This document shows positions 7,884-16,835 of a stretch of 64,000 nt of DNA, piece by piece (within the stretch, counting starts at the first letter, position 1; every line of letters begins with the position of its first letter). Source of the DNA: CF-161 sp035638495 (GTDB lineage: Bacteria; Chloroflexota; Dormibacteria; Dormibacterales; Dormibacteraceae). Under the pieces are notes generated by a model, which made no database searches, had not been told where the DNA came from, and saw nothing but the letters and a program-made list of their open reading frames with translations. The translations under genes were made by a program, and so were the position numbers. The stretch spans positions 44,563 through 108,562 of the forward strand of contig DASQZW010000251.1 of assembly GCA_035638495.1 (NCBI GenBank). The letters run 5' to 3'.

Positions 7884-8323
7884 GTGAAGATCCGACGTCT
7901 GGATGCCGAACGCGATCTGAGTGGCTATCTCGATGTGGTGCACCAGGTCGACCGCTTCACGCGCTCCGCCGAAGAGTGGCGGGAGCGGCAGCGACTGGCC
8001 GGACCGGGCGCATTCCGACGCTACCTGGTCGGCGAGGGGACGGTCGGATCGTCGCCGCGGCCGCGCTCCTCGACAGCCAGACGGCGCCGAAACGGTCATG
8101 GCGACGCGCTCTCCAACGACTTCACGGGCGTGTCGCCGGGGCATCGGGGAGGGGCGTCGCCCGCGCGCTGAAGGTGCTCGTGAGCGAGGAGCTGGTCGCC
8201 CGCGGCACCGGCTGGGTCGAGACCACCGACAACGCGCTGAACGCCCCGATGCTGGCCGTCAACCGCGCGCTCGGCTACCGTCCAGCGGAAGGTCAGCTCT
8301 ACCCGCGGCGTGCGCTACGCTGA
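7884..8323 (+). pseudogene. GNAT-family N-acetyltransferase, broken by several frameshifts
   Basis: Starting at the GTG of 7884, frame A reads VKIRRLDAERDLSGYLDVVHQVDRF and on to FRRYLVGEG. The next strand, GRIVAAAALLD, is in frame B. NDFTGVSPGHRG returns to frame A. The acetyl-CoA loop and the rest, GRGVARALKVLVSEELV to NRALGYRP, is in frame B up to the stop at 8321-8323. The parts joined make a complete GNAT enzyme, so at least three frame changes separate it from a working gene. Genuine decay is likely, but assembly error in GC-rich runs is possible. Confidence 0.7.
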
Positions 8324-8374
8324 CCCCTGGACCTGGTGAGGGATGACGGGCGAGGGCCCGGAGGGAGGTCGTGG

Positions 8375-11300
8375 ATGACCGAAGGCGTTGATGCGAAGAG
8401 GGGCGGACTGCTGGACGACGTCCGCTGGAGGTTGGTCGGACCGTTCCGCGCGGGCAGGGTGGTGGCAGTCGCCGGCGACCCGGGCGAACGGCGGACGTTC
8501 TACTTCGGTTCGACCGGTGGCGGGGTGTGGAAGACCCAGGACGGCGGACTCTCCTGGCGCAACCTGTCGGACGGGTTCTTCCGCCGCGCCTCGGTGGGCG
8601 CCCTGGCGGTCGCCGCGTCCGACCCGAACGTGCTGTACGCCGGGATGGGCGAGTGCTGCATCCGCTCGAACGTTTCCCACGGCGACGGCGTGTACCGCTC
8701 GACGGACGGCGGAGCCACGTGGACACACCGCGGGCTGGAGGCGACCCGGCACATCGGCCGCGTCCGCGTGCACCCGGCGGACCCGGACCTGGTCTACGCC
8801 GCGGCCCTCGGCCACGCGCACGGGCCCAACGACGAGCGTGGTGTCTACCGCTCGCGCGACGGTGGCGGGACGTGGGACCTGGTCCTGCACCGCGGCCCCG
8901 ACGCCGGCGCGGTCGACCTGGTCATGGACCCGCACAACCCCCGGGTCCTGTACGCCGGCTTCTGGGAGACGCGGCGCCTGCCCTGGCGGCTGGACAGCGG
9001 CGGTCCCGGCAGCGGCCTCTGGCGCACGACCGACGGCGGCGACACCTGGACGGACCTGTCGCGCCGGCCCGGGCTGCCCAAGGGGCGGCTGGGCAGGATC
9101 GGCGTGGCGGCGTCGCCGGCGCGGCGGGGCCGTCTGTGGGCGATCGTGGAGGCCGACGACGGCGCCGTCTTCCGGTCGGACGACGGGGGCGAGCACTGGG
9201 AGCGGCTCTCGGAGCAGCCGGAGCTGCGCCACCGGGCCTGGTACTACCAGCACATCTTCGCCGACCCGCTGGACCCGGAGACCGTCTGGGCGCTGGACAT
9301 GGACGTGTGGAGATCCGTCGACGGCGGCCGCGTCTTCGCGAGCGTGCCCGTGCCTCACGGCGACGCGCACGACGTGTGGTTCGACCCGGCCGACCCGAGC
9401 CGGCTGATCCTGGGCAGCGACGGCGGCGCCAACGTCAGCTACGACGGCGGGGCCAACTGGTCTAGCTGCTTCAACCAGCCGACTGCCGAGCTGTACCACG
9501 TGACGACGGACAGCCGCGACCCGTACCGCGTCTACGCGGCCCAGCAGGACAACACCACGATCTCACTGCCCAGCCACTCGGAGCTCGGCGCGATCACGCA
9601 GGTCGATCTCTACGACGTGGGCGGGGGCGAGAGCGGGTACATCGCCGTGCGCCCGGACGACCCGGACGTCGTGTTCGCCGGCAACTACCTGGGCACGATC
9701 ACCCGCTACGACCACCGCACGCGCTCGTCGCGGCCGATCAACGTGTGGCCCGAGTCGACGATCGGCGCCGGGGCGGTCGAGGCGCGGTACCGCTTCAACT
9801 GGACGGCGCCGATCATGCTGTCGCCGCACGACCCGAACGTGCTCTACCAGGGCGGGAACCGCGTCTTCCGCTCCAGCGACGAGGGGCAGACCTGGACGGC
9901 GATCAGCCCGGACCTGACGCGCGCGGACGCCGAGAAGCTCGCCAGCTCCGGCGGCGACCTCACGGCCGACAACACAGGCGCCGAGTACTACTGCACCGTG
10001 TTCGCGCTGACGGAGTCGGTGCTGCAGCCGGGCCTCCTGTGGGCCGGGACCGACGACGGGCTCGTCCACGTCACCCGCGACGGCGGCGCGACGTGGACGA
10101 ACGTGACTCCTCCCGACATGCCCGAGTGGGCGCTGATCAGCATCGTCGAGGCGTCGCCGCACGACCCCGGGACGGCGTACGTCGCCGCGGAGCGACACCG
10201 GCTTGACGACTTCCGACCGCTGCTGTGGCGCACTCGCGACCACGGCGCCACGTGGGAGCGGCTCGACGGCGGCCTGCCCGAGAACGAGTTTTGCCGTGTC
10301 ATCCGGGAGGACACCCGGCGCCGCGATCTGCTCTACTGCGGCACCGAGACCGGCATCCACGTGTCGTTCGATGGCGGCGGGTCGTGGCGTTCGCTGCGCG
10401 GCACCCTGCCGGTCGTGCCGGTCCACGACCTGGTCGTCCAGGGCGACGACCTGGTGGCCGCCACCCACGGCCGCTCGATCTGGATCCTCGACGACCTCCC
10501 GGCCGTGCGCCAGCACCAGGCCGAGCACGAGGGCGCGGACGTCCATCTCTACGAACCGCGGCGAGCGGTCCAGCTCCCTTCGCGGATGGGCTTCGTCAAC
10601 GCCCAGGGCGCGTCGCGCGCGTTCCGATACATCGGCGCGGTCGTGATCCCGGCCGACGCCCGGCCGCGTCCGGGCGAGGAGGGGCGGGACACGGTGCTGG
10701 TCGACGCGGGCGAGAACCGGGCCAGCGGCGTCACGGTGCTGTACGTCCTGCGAGACCCCGGCGAGCACGAGGTCCGGCTGACGTTCCTGGACGCGGCCGG
10801 CGAGGAGATCCGCACGTGCAGCGCCGGACCGGGGGACGAGGGCGAGCAGAAGCCCGAACCCGGCAAGCCGCGCGAGCCCCGGCCGCGGCGGCGGCCCGGG
10901 CTCAACCGCTTCGTGTGGGACATGCGGCACGCGCCGCCTGCCCCGATCCGCATCGATCCGCCCAAGGACGAGGGTCAGGGCTGGGCGCAGGCGCAGGGCC
11001 CGGTCGTCCCGCCCGGCCGATACCAGGTCCGACTCCAGCTCGGAGACGAAAGCAGGACCGCGACCTTCGAGATCGCCAATGACCCGCGCAACCGGGCCAC
11101 GCAGGAGGCTCTCGAGGCGCAGTACCGGCACGCGCTGGCGGTCTGGAGGCGGCTGTCCGACGTGAACGAGGCGGTCAACACCATCCGCGAGCTGAAGCGG
11201 CAGGCCGATCATTGGTCCGGCGTGAACGAGGAGATCGCCGCCGCGGCCAGGGAGGTCAAGGAGGCGCTGACGGAGGTCGAGGGCGACCTCGTCCAGGTCG

Positions 11301-11602
11301 ACCCCAAGGGAAGCGGCCGGCTCAGCAATCCCGACCGGCTCGACGGCAAGCTCCGCGTGCTGCTCCAGCACGCGAGCTTCCCGGGCCCGCCGACCCAGGC
11401 GTCGGTCGAGCTCGCGGCCGAGCTCGGACGGCAGCTGGAGGGCGTGCTCGGCCGTCTGGACGCGATCCTGGAGGGTCGCGTCCAGGAGTTCAACGAGCTC
11501 GTCCGGCGGGCCGCGGCGCCCGCGCTCGCACCGCGGCCGGCCGCGACGCCGCCGCCGCCCGTCGCGGCGGCCGCCGACACGAACGATCCCGGTGGTTCCT
11601 GA
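8375..11602 (+). CDS. Large BNR/Asp-box beta-propeller protein (sortilin/VPS10-like, glycosyl hydrolase-type annotation)
   Basis: 1075 residues from the ATG at 8375, which has the strong site GGAGGGAGG in front. The first 740 residues hold at least ten Asp-box motifs of the form S/T-x-D-x-G-x-x-W: KTQDGGLSW, RSTDGGATW, RSRDGGGTW, RTTDGGDTW, RSDDGGEHW, VSYDGGANW, RSSDEGQTW, VTRDGGATW, RTRDHGATW and VSFDGGGSW. This is the pattern of two stacked propellers as in the VPS10/sortilin group. A beta-sandwich-like part and a helical C-terminal part (about 870-1050) follow, then an Ala/Pro-rich tail. No signal peptide or membrane helix is visible, which is unusual because relatives are mostly exported. 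Enzyme activity is not established. Confidence 0.82.
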   Translation: MTEGVDAKRGGLLDDVRWRLVGPFRAGRVVAVAGDPGERRTFYFGSTGGGVWKTQDGGLSWRNLSDGFFRRASVGALAVAASDPNVLYAGMGECCIRSNVSHGDGVYRSTDGGATWTHRGLEATRHIGRVRVHPADPDLVYAAALGHAHGPNDERGVYRSRDGGGTWDLVLHRGPDAGAVDLVMDPHNPRVLYAGFWETRRLPWRLDSGGPGSGLWRTTDGGDTWTDLSRRPGLPKGRLGRIGVAASPARRGRLWAIVEADDGAVFRSDDGGEHWERLSEQPELRHRAWYYQHIFADPLDPETVWALDMDVWRSVDGGRVFASVPVPHGDAHDVWFDPADPSRLILGSDGGANVSYDGGANWSSCFNQPTAELYHVTTDSRDPYRVYAAQQDNTTISLPSHSELGAITQVDLYDVGGGESGYIAVRPDDPDVVFAGNYLGTITRYDHRTRSSRPINVWPESTIGAGAVEARYRFNWTAPIMLSPHDPNVLYQGGNRVFRSSDEGQTWTAISPDLTRADAEKLASSGGDLTADNTGAEYYCTVFALTESVLQPGLLWAGTDDGLVHVTRDGGATWTNVTPPDMPEWALISIVEASPHDPGTAYVAAERHRLDDFRPLLWRTRDHGATWERLDGGLPENEFCRVIREDTRRRDLLYCGTETGIHVSFDGGGSWRSLRGTLPVVPVHDLVVQGDDLVAATHGRSIWILDDLPAVRQHQAEHEGADVHLYEPRRAVQLPSRMGFVNAQGASRAFRYIGAVVIPADARPRPGEEGRDTVLVDAGENRASGVTVLYVLRDPGEHEVRLTFLDAAGEEIRTCSAGPGDEGEQKPEPGKPREPRPRRRPGLNRFVWDMRHAPPAPIRIDPPKDEGQGWAQAQGPVVPPGRYQVRLQLGDESRTATFEIANDPRNRATQEALEAQYRHALAVWRRLSDVNEAVNTIRELKRQADHWSGVNEEIAAAAREVKEALTEVEGDLVQVDPKGSGRLSNPDRLDGKLRVLLQHASFPGPPTQASVELAAELGRQLEGVLGRLDAILEGRVQEFNELVRRAAAPALAPRPAATPPPPVAAAADTNDPGGS

Positions 11603-11616
11603 GTGGGAGGTTTGGA

Positions 11617-11751
11617 ATGGGCCTGTTCGAAGAGCAGCCGTGGCTCCTCGTGCCGTTCGTCCTCGTCGTGGTCGTGGGATACGACATCGTGAAGTGGGGC
11701 GTACGTCGGCTGCTCGACCGCGGTGAGCGGTCGCGGGAGCGCGCGTCGTAG
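11617..11751 (+). CDS. 44-residue single-span membrane protein
   Basis: A short gene with a good ribosome-binding site (GTGGGAGG, 7 bases before the ATG). It encodes MGLFEEQPWLLVPFVLVV, continues the hydrophobic stretch, and ends in a strongly basic tail (RRLLDRGERSRERAS). This gives one membrane helix with the positive tail expected inside the cell. It starts 14 bases after the propeller gene and its stop codon is directly followed by the ATG of the esterase gene, so the three are one unit. The function is unknown; it could anchor or assist one of its partners. Confidence 0.62.
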   Translation: MGLFEEQPWLLVPFVLVVVVGYDIVKWGVRRLLDRGERSRERAS

Positions 11752-12696
11752 ATGCCGCTGGATCCACAGGCGGAGGCGATCCTCCGCCTGTTCAAGGACA
11801 TGGGGTTCCGCGGCTTCGCGGCGCTGGGCGTGGAGCAGGCCCGAGCGCTCTTCGGTGAGGTGGAGCGCCCGCCGGGCGAGTCGGTCGCCGTGATCGAGGA
11901 CCGCTCGGTGCCGGGACCGGACGGCGACATCCCGGTGCGCCTGTATCGCCCGGACGTCAGCCCCGCGCCGCCGCTGGTCCTGTACTTCCACGGTGGCGGC
12001 TGGACCATCGGGAGCATCGAGGGCCACGACCCGGTGTGCCGTGCGCTGGCCAACCGCACGGGATCCGCGGTCCTGTCGGTCGAGTACCGGCTGGGTCCGG
12101 AGCACCGCTTCCCGGCCGCCATCGACGACGCGTGGGCGGCCACCACCTGGGCGGCGTCGCACGCCGCGGATCTGGGCGCCGACCCGGAGCGCCTGGCGGT
12201 GGCCGGCGACAGCGCGGGCGGCAACCTGGCCGCGGTGGTCGCGCTGCAGGCGCGCGACGCCGGCGGGCCCCGGATCGCGTTCCAGTACCTGATCTATCCG
12301 GCGACGGACATGCGCACCCTGGACTGGCCCTCGTACCGCGAGAACGGCGAGGGCTACTTCCTCGAGCTCCGCGACATGGAGTGGTTCTCGGGCCACTACC
12401 TGTCGTCGCAGGCCGACGCCCAGGACTGGCGCGTGTCGCCGGCCGGGGCTGCCAGTCACGCCGGCCTGCCGCCAGCACTGATCCAGACGGCCGAGTACGA
12501 CCCGCTGCGCGACCAGGGCGAAGCGTACGGCGAGCTGCTGCGAGCCGCCGGCGTGCCGGTCCGCGTCACGAGATACCCGGGCATGATCCACGGCTTCCTG
12601 AGCCTGGAGGGCATGAACGCGGCGCAGACGGCGCTGGACGAGGCGGGATCGGAGCTGCGCGCGGCGCTCGGCCTCGAGGAGGCGGCGCCCGCCTAG
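11752..12696 (+). CDS. Alpha/beta hydrolase, hormone-sensitive lipase (HSL) type esterase
   Basis: 314 residues. The oxyanion-hole motif HGGGW is near residue 80, the nucleophile elbow GDSAGG has Ser154, the acid is in AEYDPLRDQGEAY, and the His is in GMIHGF. This is the complete HSL/bacterial family IV esterase triad. No signal peptide is present, so the enzyme is cytosolic. It hydrolyses carboxylic esters of short to medium chains; the natural substrate is unknown. The ATG abuts the stop codon of the 44-residue membrane protein. A strong palindrome at 12721-12772 follows and probably ends the transcript. Confidence 0.9.
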   Translation: MPLDPQAEAILRLFKDMGFRGFAALGVEQARALFGEVERPPGESVAVIEDRSVPGPDGDIPVRLYRPDVSPAPPLVLYFHGGGWTIGSIEGHDPVCRALANRTGSAVLSVEYRLGPEHRFPAAIDDAWAATTWAASHAADLGADPERLAVAGDSAGGNLAAVVALQARDAGGPRIAFQYLIYPATDMRTLDWPSYRENGEGYFLELRDMEWFSGHYLSSQADAQDWRVSPAGAASHAGLPPALIQTAEYDPLRDQGEAYGELLRAAGVPVRVTRYPGMIHGFLSLEGMNAAQTALDEAGSELRAALGLEEAAPA

Positions 12697-12720
12697 ATTC
12701 GGAGCCGCCGGCCTCCTGTG

Positions 12721-12772
12721 CCACAACCCACCGACCTACCCTCCCCCTCACGCGGGGGAGGGTGGTTTGTGG
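12721..12772. terminator. Bidirectional terminator-like palindrome built from the element arm
   Basis: Inner arms ACCCTCCCCC and GGGGGAGGGT (12738-12747 and 12754-12763) form a perfect 10-bp stem. Outer sequences CCACAACCCACC and GGTGGTTTGTGG extend the pairing with one mismatch. The site separates the convergent esterase and helicase genes. The inner stem is the same as the end hairpin of the long palindromic elements. Confidence 0.6.
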
Positions 12773-12963
12773 GGGAAGGGATGTCAGTCGTCGCCGCCGC
12801 TGCGGCCGGCGCTCACGTGTGCCGCCGGTGATCCCGGCGCCCCGGCAAGCGCGCCCACGAGACCAGCCGTGGCCGCGCGAGCTGGCGGAGGACCGGCAGC
12901 AAAGGGGAACCCCTCCCGACTAGCGTCCCTCTCTCTCTTCGACGGCCACAGCCTAGCCGGGGG

Positions 12964-12986
12964 GTTCTCGAACGTCAAACGAGAAC
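12964..12986 (-). terminator. Weak hairpin after the helicase stop codon
   Basis: GTTCTCG and CGAGAAC pair over a 9-base loop, 9 bases beyond the helicase stop codon on the minus strand, followed by a C run rather than a T run. A terminator role is possible only. Confidence 0.3.
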
Positions 12987-12994
12987 TACGTCTG

Positions 12995-15406
12995 CTACGT
13001 GCGCTTGATGACGTCGCGTTCCATGGCCTGCACCGCGCTGCGGATCGCGCCATGGAGGGGGAGCCTGGCCTGACGCAGCGCGAACTCGAGCTGCCGCAGC
13101 ATCGAGTACAGGCCCTTCATCGCCTTGATCGCGTCGCCGATGTCGACGTTGGCCGGCAGTGGGATCGTGTCCATCGCCTCACCCGAAGCCCAGCGGTGCG
13201 CGAAGTCGATGTAGTCGTACGACGGCGGGCGCAGGTTGGGTTCGTCCAGGTCCTGCTCCAGGTCTGCGAAGCGGAAGTACAGGGCGCGCAGGAGCCGCGC
13301 CGTCTGGCCCACCGCCGGCGTCGGGTAGCGGCGCACCTGCCGGGGACCGCGGTCCCGACCGCGGTCCTCCGTGGCCAGCATGGCCAGCGCCGCGCACAGG
13401 TCCGCCGGCCCCAGCCCGTCCAGCCAGCCGTTCCACACGGCCTCGGTGACCAGGAGCGTGTTCTCGCCGTAGACCCGAGCCGCCAGCAGGCCCTTGTCGG
13501 TGGGCTTGTCATCCGCGAGGAACCCGGTCTCGGACAGGATCCGGCAGAGCCGGCGCAGCTTGCGCTGGTACTCGTCTGCCTGCTCCCTGATCGCGCGCTC
13601 GCCGTCACGCAGCTCGCGCTCGAGCGCCCGGCGCTCCCCGTATGCCGCGAGGTGTTCGGTGAACCGGGGGCACTGCACCACCGGGAGCTTGCGCTGCCGC
13701 GCCTGCACCTGCTTGCGCTCCTCCTCCAGCTGGTGGAGCTGCCGCCCAGCCGCTCCGTGGGGCCGGCCCTTGAACCCGCCCCTGCCGCGGCCGCGGCGCG
13801 GCACCGGCACCGCCTCGCGGCGCAGCCGGCGGATCTCGATCCGGATCGCGCGGAGGCGGTCCTCGATCCTGAAGTACTCGCTCACGTCCTCCGGGCGGCA
13901 GCGCGTGCAGTCCCACGTCGCGTCGAGGTCGTGGAGCCGCGCCCGGATGTTCTCGAGCCGGTCGACCGTGTGGTCCGCGGCCAGGCGTTTCTGGAACTGG
14001 CCGAACGACCGCTCCATCAGCTCGTCGGCCTGCTCGGGCGTGTAGAGGCGGAGCAGGTTGAGCGCCATGTTGTAGCTGGGCAGGAACCGCGACTCGACCA
14101 CGAGTCCCTCGCCCATCGCGACCTCGTAGATCGTGCCGATCTCGACGTCCGCCTCCTTGAGGATGACGCCGTGGCCAATCGTGTCGATGCCGCGCCGGCC
14201 GGCCCTGCCCATGAGCTGCGTCAGCTCGCCGGTGGTCAGCGTCGCGAAGTTGACGCCGTCGAACTTGGTGAAGGATGACACCACGACGGCCCTGGCGGGC
14301 ATGTTGATCCCGAGCGACAGTGTCTCGGTAGCGAACACTACCTTGAGCAGCCCGGCCTGGAAGAGCTCCTCCACCAGCTCCTTGTGGTAGGGGAGCAGGC
14401 CGGCGTGGTGCACCGCCAGGCCACGCCGGAGCATGTCGGCGTCGGCCATCTGCTGGAACAGCGCCGCCTCGTCCGGGTCCGTCAGCGAGCGCAGGCGCTC
14501 GGCGGCCAGCTGATCGATCATGCGCTTCTCGCGGCCCGTCGTCAGGTCGAACTCGTGGAAGGCGCAGCGCTGCAGCGCCTCCCGGCAGCCCCGCCGCGAG
14601 AAGATGAAATAGATCGCGGGAACCATGTCCAGCCGGCGCAGCTCGCCGATGACGCGCAGCATGTCGTTGGACGGCAGGTGGCGGAACCCACGCACGCGGA
14701 AGCTGGCCTCCTCCTCTTCGGCCGCGCGGGACCACGTCTCCTGGTCGATGCCGCCGTCCGGCGCGAACAGCCTGTGGAAGCGATTGCGCATGGCGAGCCA
14801 GAGTCGGAGCTCAGTCGGTCGCTCCTCGTGGAAGACGGTGGCGACCGGCCCGCGGTTCTCGGACATCCAGCGCGCCAGCTCCGCGTAGTTGCCGATGGTG
14901 GCGGACAGCCCCACGAGCTTGATGTGGCTGGGCGCCTGGATGATGACCTCCTCCCAGACCGAGCCGCGGGGGAAGTCGTCGATGTAGTGGACCTCGTCCA
15001 GCACGACGTACCCGACCGGGTCGAGGCGGGGCAGGTCCTCGTAGATGACGTTGCGCAGGATCTCGGTCGTCATGACCACGATCGGCGCCTCGTCGTTGAT
15101 GGTGTTCTCGCCGGTCACCAGGCCGATGTGCTCCTCGCCGAACTCGCGCTGGAAGTCGCGGTACTTCTGGTTGCTCAGCGCCTTGAGCGGCGTGGTGTAG
15201 ATGACCTTGGTGCCCTCGCGCCGCGCCCGGAAGTTGCAGTAGTCGGCCACCACCGTCTTGCCGCTGGAGGTGGGCGCGCTCACGAGGACGCCCCGGTGGG
15301 TGTCCAGCTTTTCGATCGCCTCGACCTGGAACGCGTCCAGCGGCCAGGGCCGGGTCGCGCGGAACTCGTCCAGGGAGGTGCGGGTCTCGGTCTCGATGGG
15401 AGTGAT
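12995..15406 (-). CDS. Ski2-like DEAD/DEAH-box RNA helicase with DSHCT domain (start unresolved)
   Basis: About 803 residues from the first sequence that looks like the family (SITPIETETRTSLDEF). Helicase motifs are complete: APTSSGKT (motif I), TTPLKALSNQK (Ia), DEVH (II), SAT (III), and MGRAGRRG (VI). The C-terminal DSHCT domain ends the protein, with CxxC in WDCTRC between. This is the HelY/Dob1/Mtr4 group, which unwinds structured RNA using ATP. No ATG, GTG or TTG lies in frame between element copy 3 (15438-15596) and motif I. The frame is open through the element to an ATG at 15634 and on to 15763. Translation from there would add about 76 residues coded by the repeat. An ATC at 15404-15406 is the only near-start codon at the natural N-terminus. 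Confidence 0.85.
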   Translation of the reverse strand: MTPIETETRTSLDEFRATRPWPLDAFQVEAIEKLDTHRGVLVSAPTSSGKTVVADYCNFRARREGTKVIYTTPLKALSNQKYRDFQREFGEEHIGLVTGENTINDEAPIVVMTTEILRNVIYEDLPRLDPVGYVVLDEVHYIDDFPRGSVWEEVIIQAPSHIKLVGLSATIGNYAELARWMSENRGPVATVFHEERPTELRLWLAMRNRFHRLFAPDGGIDQETWSRAAEEEEASFRVRGFRHLPSNDMLRVIGELRRLDMVPAIYFIFSRRGCREALQRCAFHEFDLTTGREKRMIDQLAAERLRSLTDPDEAALFQQMADADMLRRGLAVHHAGLLPYHKELVEELFQAGLLKVVFATETLSLGINMPARAVVVSSFTKFDGVNFATLTTGELTQLMGRAGRRGIDTIGHGVILKEADVEIGTIYEVAMGEGLVVESRFLPSYNMALNLLRLYTPEQADELMERSFGQFQKRLAADHTVDRLENIRARLHDLDATWDCTRCRPEDVSEYFRIEDRLRAIRIEIRRLRREAVPVPRRGRGRGGFKGRPHGAAGRQLHQLEEERKQVQARQRKLPVVQCPRFTEHLAAYGERRALERELRDGERAIREQADEYQRKLRRLCRILSETGFLADDKPTDKGLLAARVYGENTLLVTEAVWNGWLDGLGPADLCAALAMLATEDRGRDRGPRQVRRYPTPAVGQTARLLRALYFRFADLEQDLDEPNLRPPSYDYIDFAHRWASGEAMDTIPLPANVDIGDAIKAMKGLYSMLRQLEFALRQARLPLHGAIRSAVQAMERDVIKRT

Positions 15407-15437
15407 GCTACAAGGGCGCGCGCACGGGCCTGACAGG

Positions 15438-15596
15438 TCCCTCCCCCTTCGCGGGGGAGGTGGGTCCCCGAAGGGACCCGGAGGGGGGTCGCTCGGAGAA
15501 CCGAATCGGTGCGCCGAGTAAGGAGCGGGGTCTTGTCTTGGCGACCCCCCCCACCGGCCGCTGGGGCGGCCACCTCCCCCGCGACGGGGGAGGGAC
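15438..15596 (-). repeat. Long palindromic element, copy 3
   Basis: 159 bases on the minus strand with the same end sequences as copies 1 and 2 (GTCCCTC at 15596, GAGGGA at 15438). The features are two terminal hairpins, an inner GGGTCCC-CGAA-GGGACCC hairpin, and GGCCG...CGGCC on the other side. When reverse-complemented, the core shares CGATTCGGT and CCGAGCGACCCCCC with copies 1 and 2. It lies immediately upstream of the helicase gene, in the same relative orientation that copies 1 and 2 have to their genes. The helicase frame through it reads PPPPRRGRD. Confidence 0.82.
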
Positions 15597-15635
15597 TCTG
15601 TGGGGCGGGTCCCCAAGCGTACGCTAACGGGCATC

Positions 15636-16835
15636 GTGGGCCAGGACGAGTCGAACCCCGCCCCCCAGCCGCTGGCCGGCATCAGGGTGCTCGACCTCAC
15701 GCACGCGCTCGCCGGACCGTACTGCACGATGCTGCTCGGCGACCTCGGGGCGGACGTGATCAAGGTGGAGGCCCCGGGCGACGGCGATCACGCGCGCCGC
15801 TGGGGCCCGCCATTCGTCAACGGCGAGTCGAGCTACTTCCTCTCGGTCAACCGGAACAAGCGCAGCGTGGCCCTGGACCTGAAGCACGAGGCGGGCCTCC
15901 AGGCGGCGGTGGACCTGGCGCTCGCCAGTGACGTCCTGGTCGAGAACTTCCGTCCCGGGACTGCCGCCCGGCTCGGGCTCGGCTGGGACGCGCTTCACGA
16001 GCGCCGGCCGCAGCTCGTGTACGCCTCGATCAGTGGATTCGGGCAGGGCCGGCCTCAGCTGGCCGGATATGACCAGATCGCCCAGGGCACGTCCGGCCTG
16101 ATGAGCATCACCGGCGAGCCCAAGGGCCAGCCGGTCAAGAGCGGCGTCCCGGTCGGGGACATCGTGGCCGGCATGTTCGCCGCCCACGCGATCCTGGCCG
16201 CCCTCGTGGAGCGGGCGACGTCGGGTTCCGGCCGGTACATCGACGTCGCGCTGAACGACAGCCTCCTGGCCATCCTCACATACCAGGCCGGGCGCTACTT
16301 CGCCACGGGGGCGCCGCCCGGCCGGGACGGCAACCACCACCCGACCGTCGCGCCGTACGGCACGTTCGCGACCAGGGACGGTCACGTGAACCTGGCGGTC
16401 GGCTCGGACGAGCAGTACCGGCGTTTTTGCGAGACGCTGCAGGCGCCGGAGCTCGCCGGCGACCCGCGCTTCGCGACAAACGCCGACCGGCAGACGGCTC
16501 GGGCCGAGCTCGTGATCGAGATCGAGCGCCGGTTGACGCGGCGCACCACGGGCGAGTGGCTCGCGCGGATGGAGGCGGCGGGCATCCCGGCCGGCCCCAT
16601 CCTCGACCTGGCAACCGCGTTCTCCGACCCCGTCGCGGTCGGGCGGGACATGCACGTCGAGGTCGAGCACCCGGTGGCGGGGCGGATCGGCCAGGTCGGA
16701 GCGCCATGGAAGCTGGATGGCCGGTCGGCTCCGATCCGGACGCCGCCACCGCTGCTGGGCCAGCACACGGCGGAGGTGCTGACCGACGTGCTGGGCTACA
16801 CAGCGGACCAAATCGGGGCCGTCCGGCCGGACTGA
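15636..16835 (+). CDS. Family III CoA-transferase (CaiB/BaiF type)
   Basis: 399 residues from the GTG at 15636. Family hallmarks are visible: the N-terminal LAGIRVLDLTHALAGPYC, LGADVIKVEAPGDGD, NRNKRSVALDLK, VENFRPGTAARLGL, SISGFGQ, and GVPVGDIVAG, whose Asp175 matches the catalytic aspartate that forms the acyl-CoA anhydride in this family. The enzyme moves CoA between a carboxylic acid and an acyl-CoA in the cytosol. Acids such as succinate, carnitine and oxalate are used by relatives; the substrate here is unknown. The gene is divergent from the helicase, whose possible upstream start (15634) touches this one. Confidence 0.9.
   Translation: MGQDESNPAPQPLAGIRVLDLTHALAGPYCTMLLGDLGADVIKVEAPGDGDHARRWGPPFVNGESSYFLSVNRNKRSVALDLKHEAGLQAAVDLALASDVLVENFRPGTAARLGLGWDALHERRPQLVYASISGFGQGRPQLAGYDQIAQGTSGLMSITGEPKGQPVKSGVPVGDIVAGMFAAHAILAALVERATSGSGRYIDVALNDSLLAILTYQAGRYFATGAPPGRDGNHHPTVAPYGTFATRDGHVNLAVGSDEQYRRFCETLQAPELAGDPRFATNADRQTARAELVIEIERRLTRRTTGEWLARMEAAGIPAGPILDLATAFSDPVAVGRDMHVEVEHPVAGRIGQVGAPWKLDGRSAPIRTPPPLLGQHTAEVLTDVLGYTADQIGAVRPD

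Noticed and set aside
9563..11767. Long open frame antisense to the propeller gene (734 codons)
   Set aside because: Its reading is low-complexity Arg/Val/Asp sequence mirrored from the sense codons of a GC-rich gene; no domain or start signal is seen.
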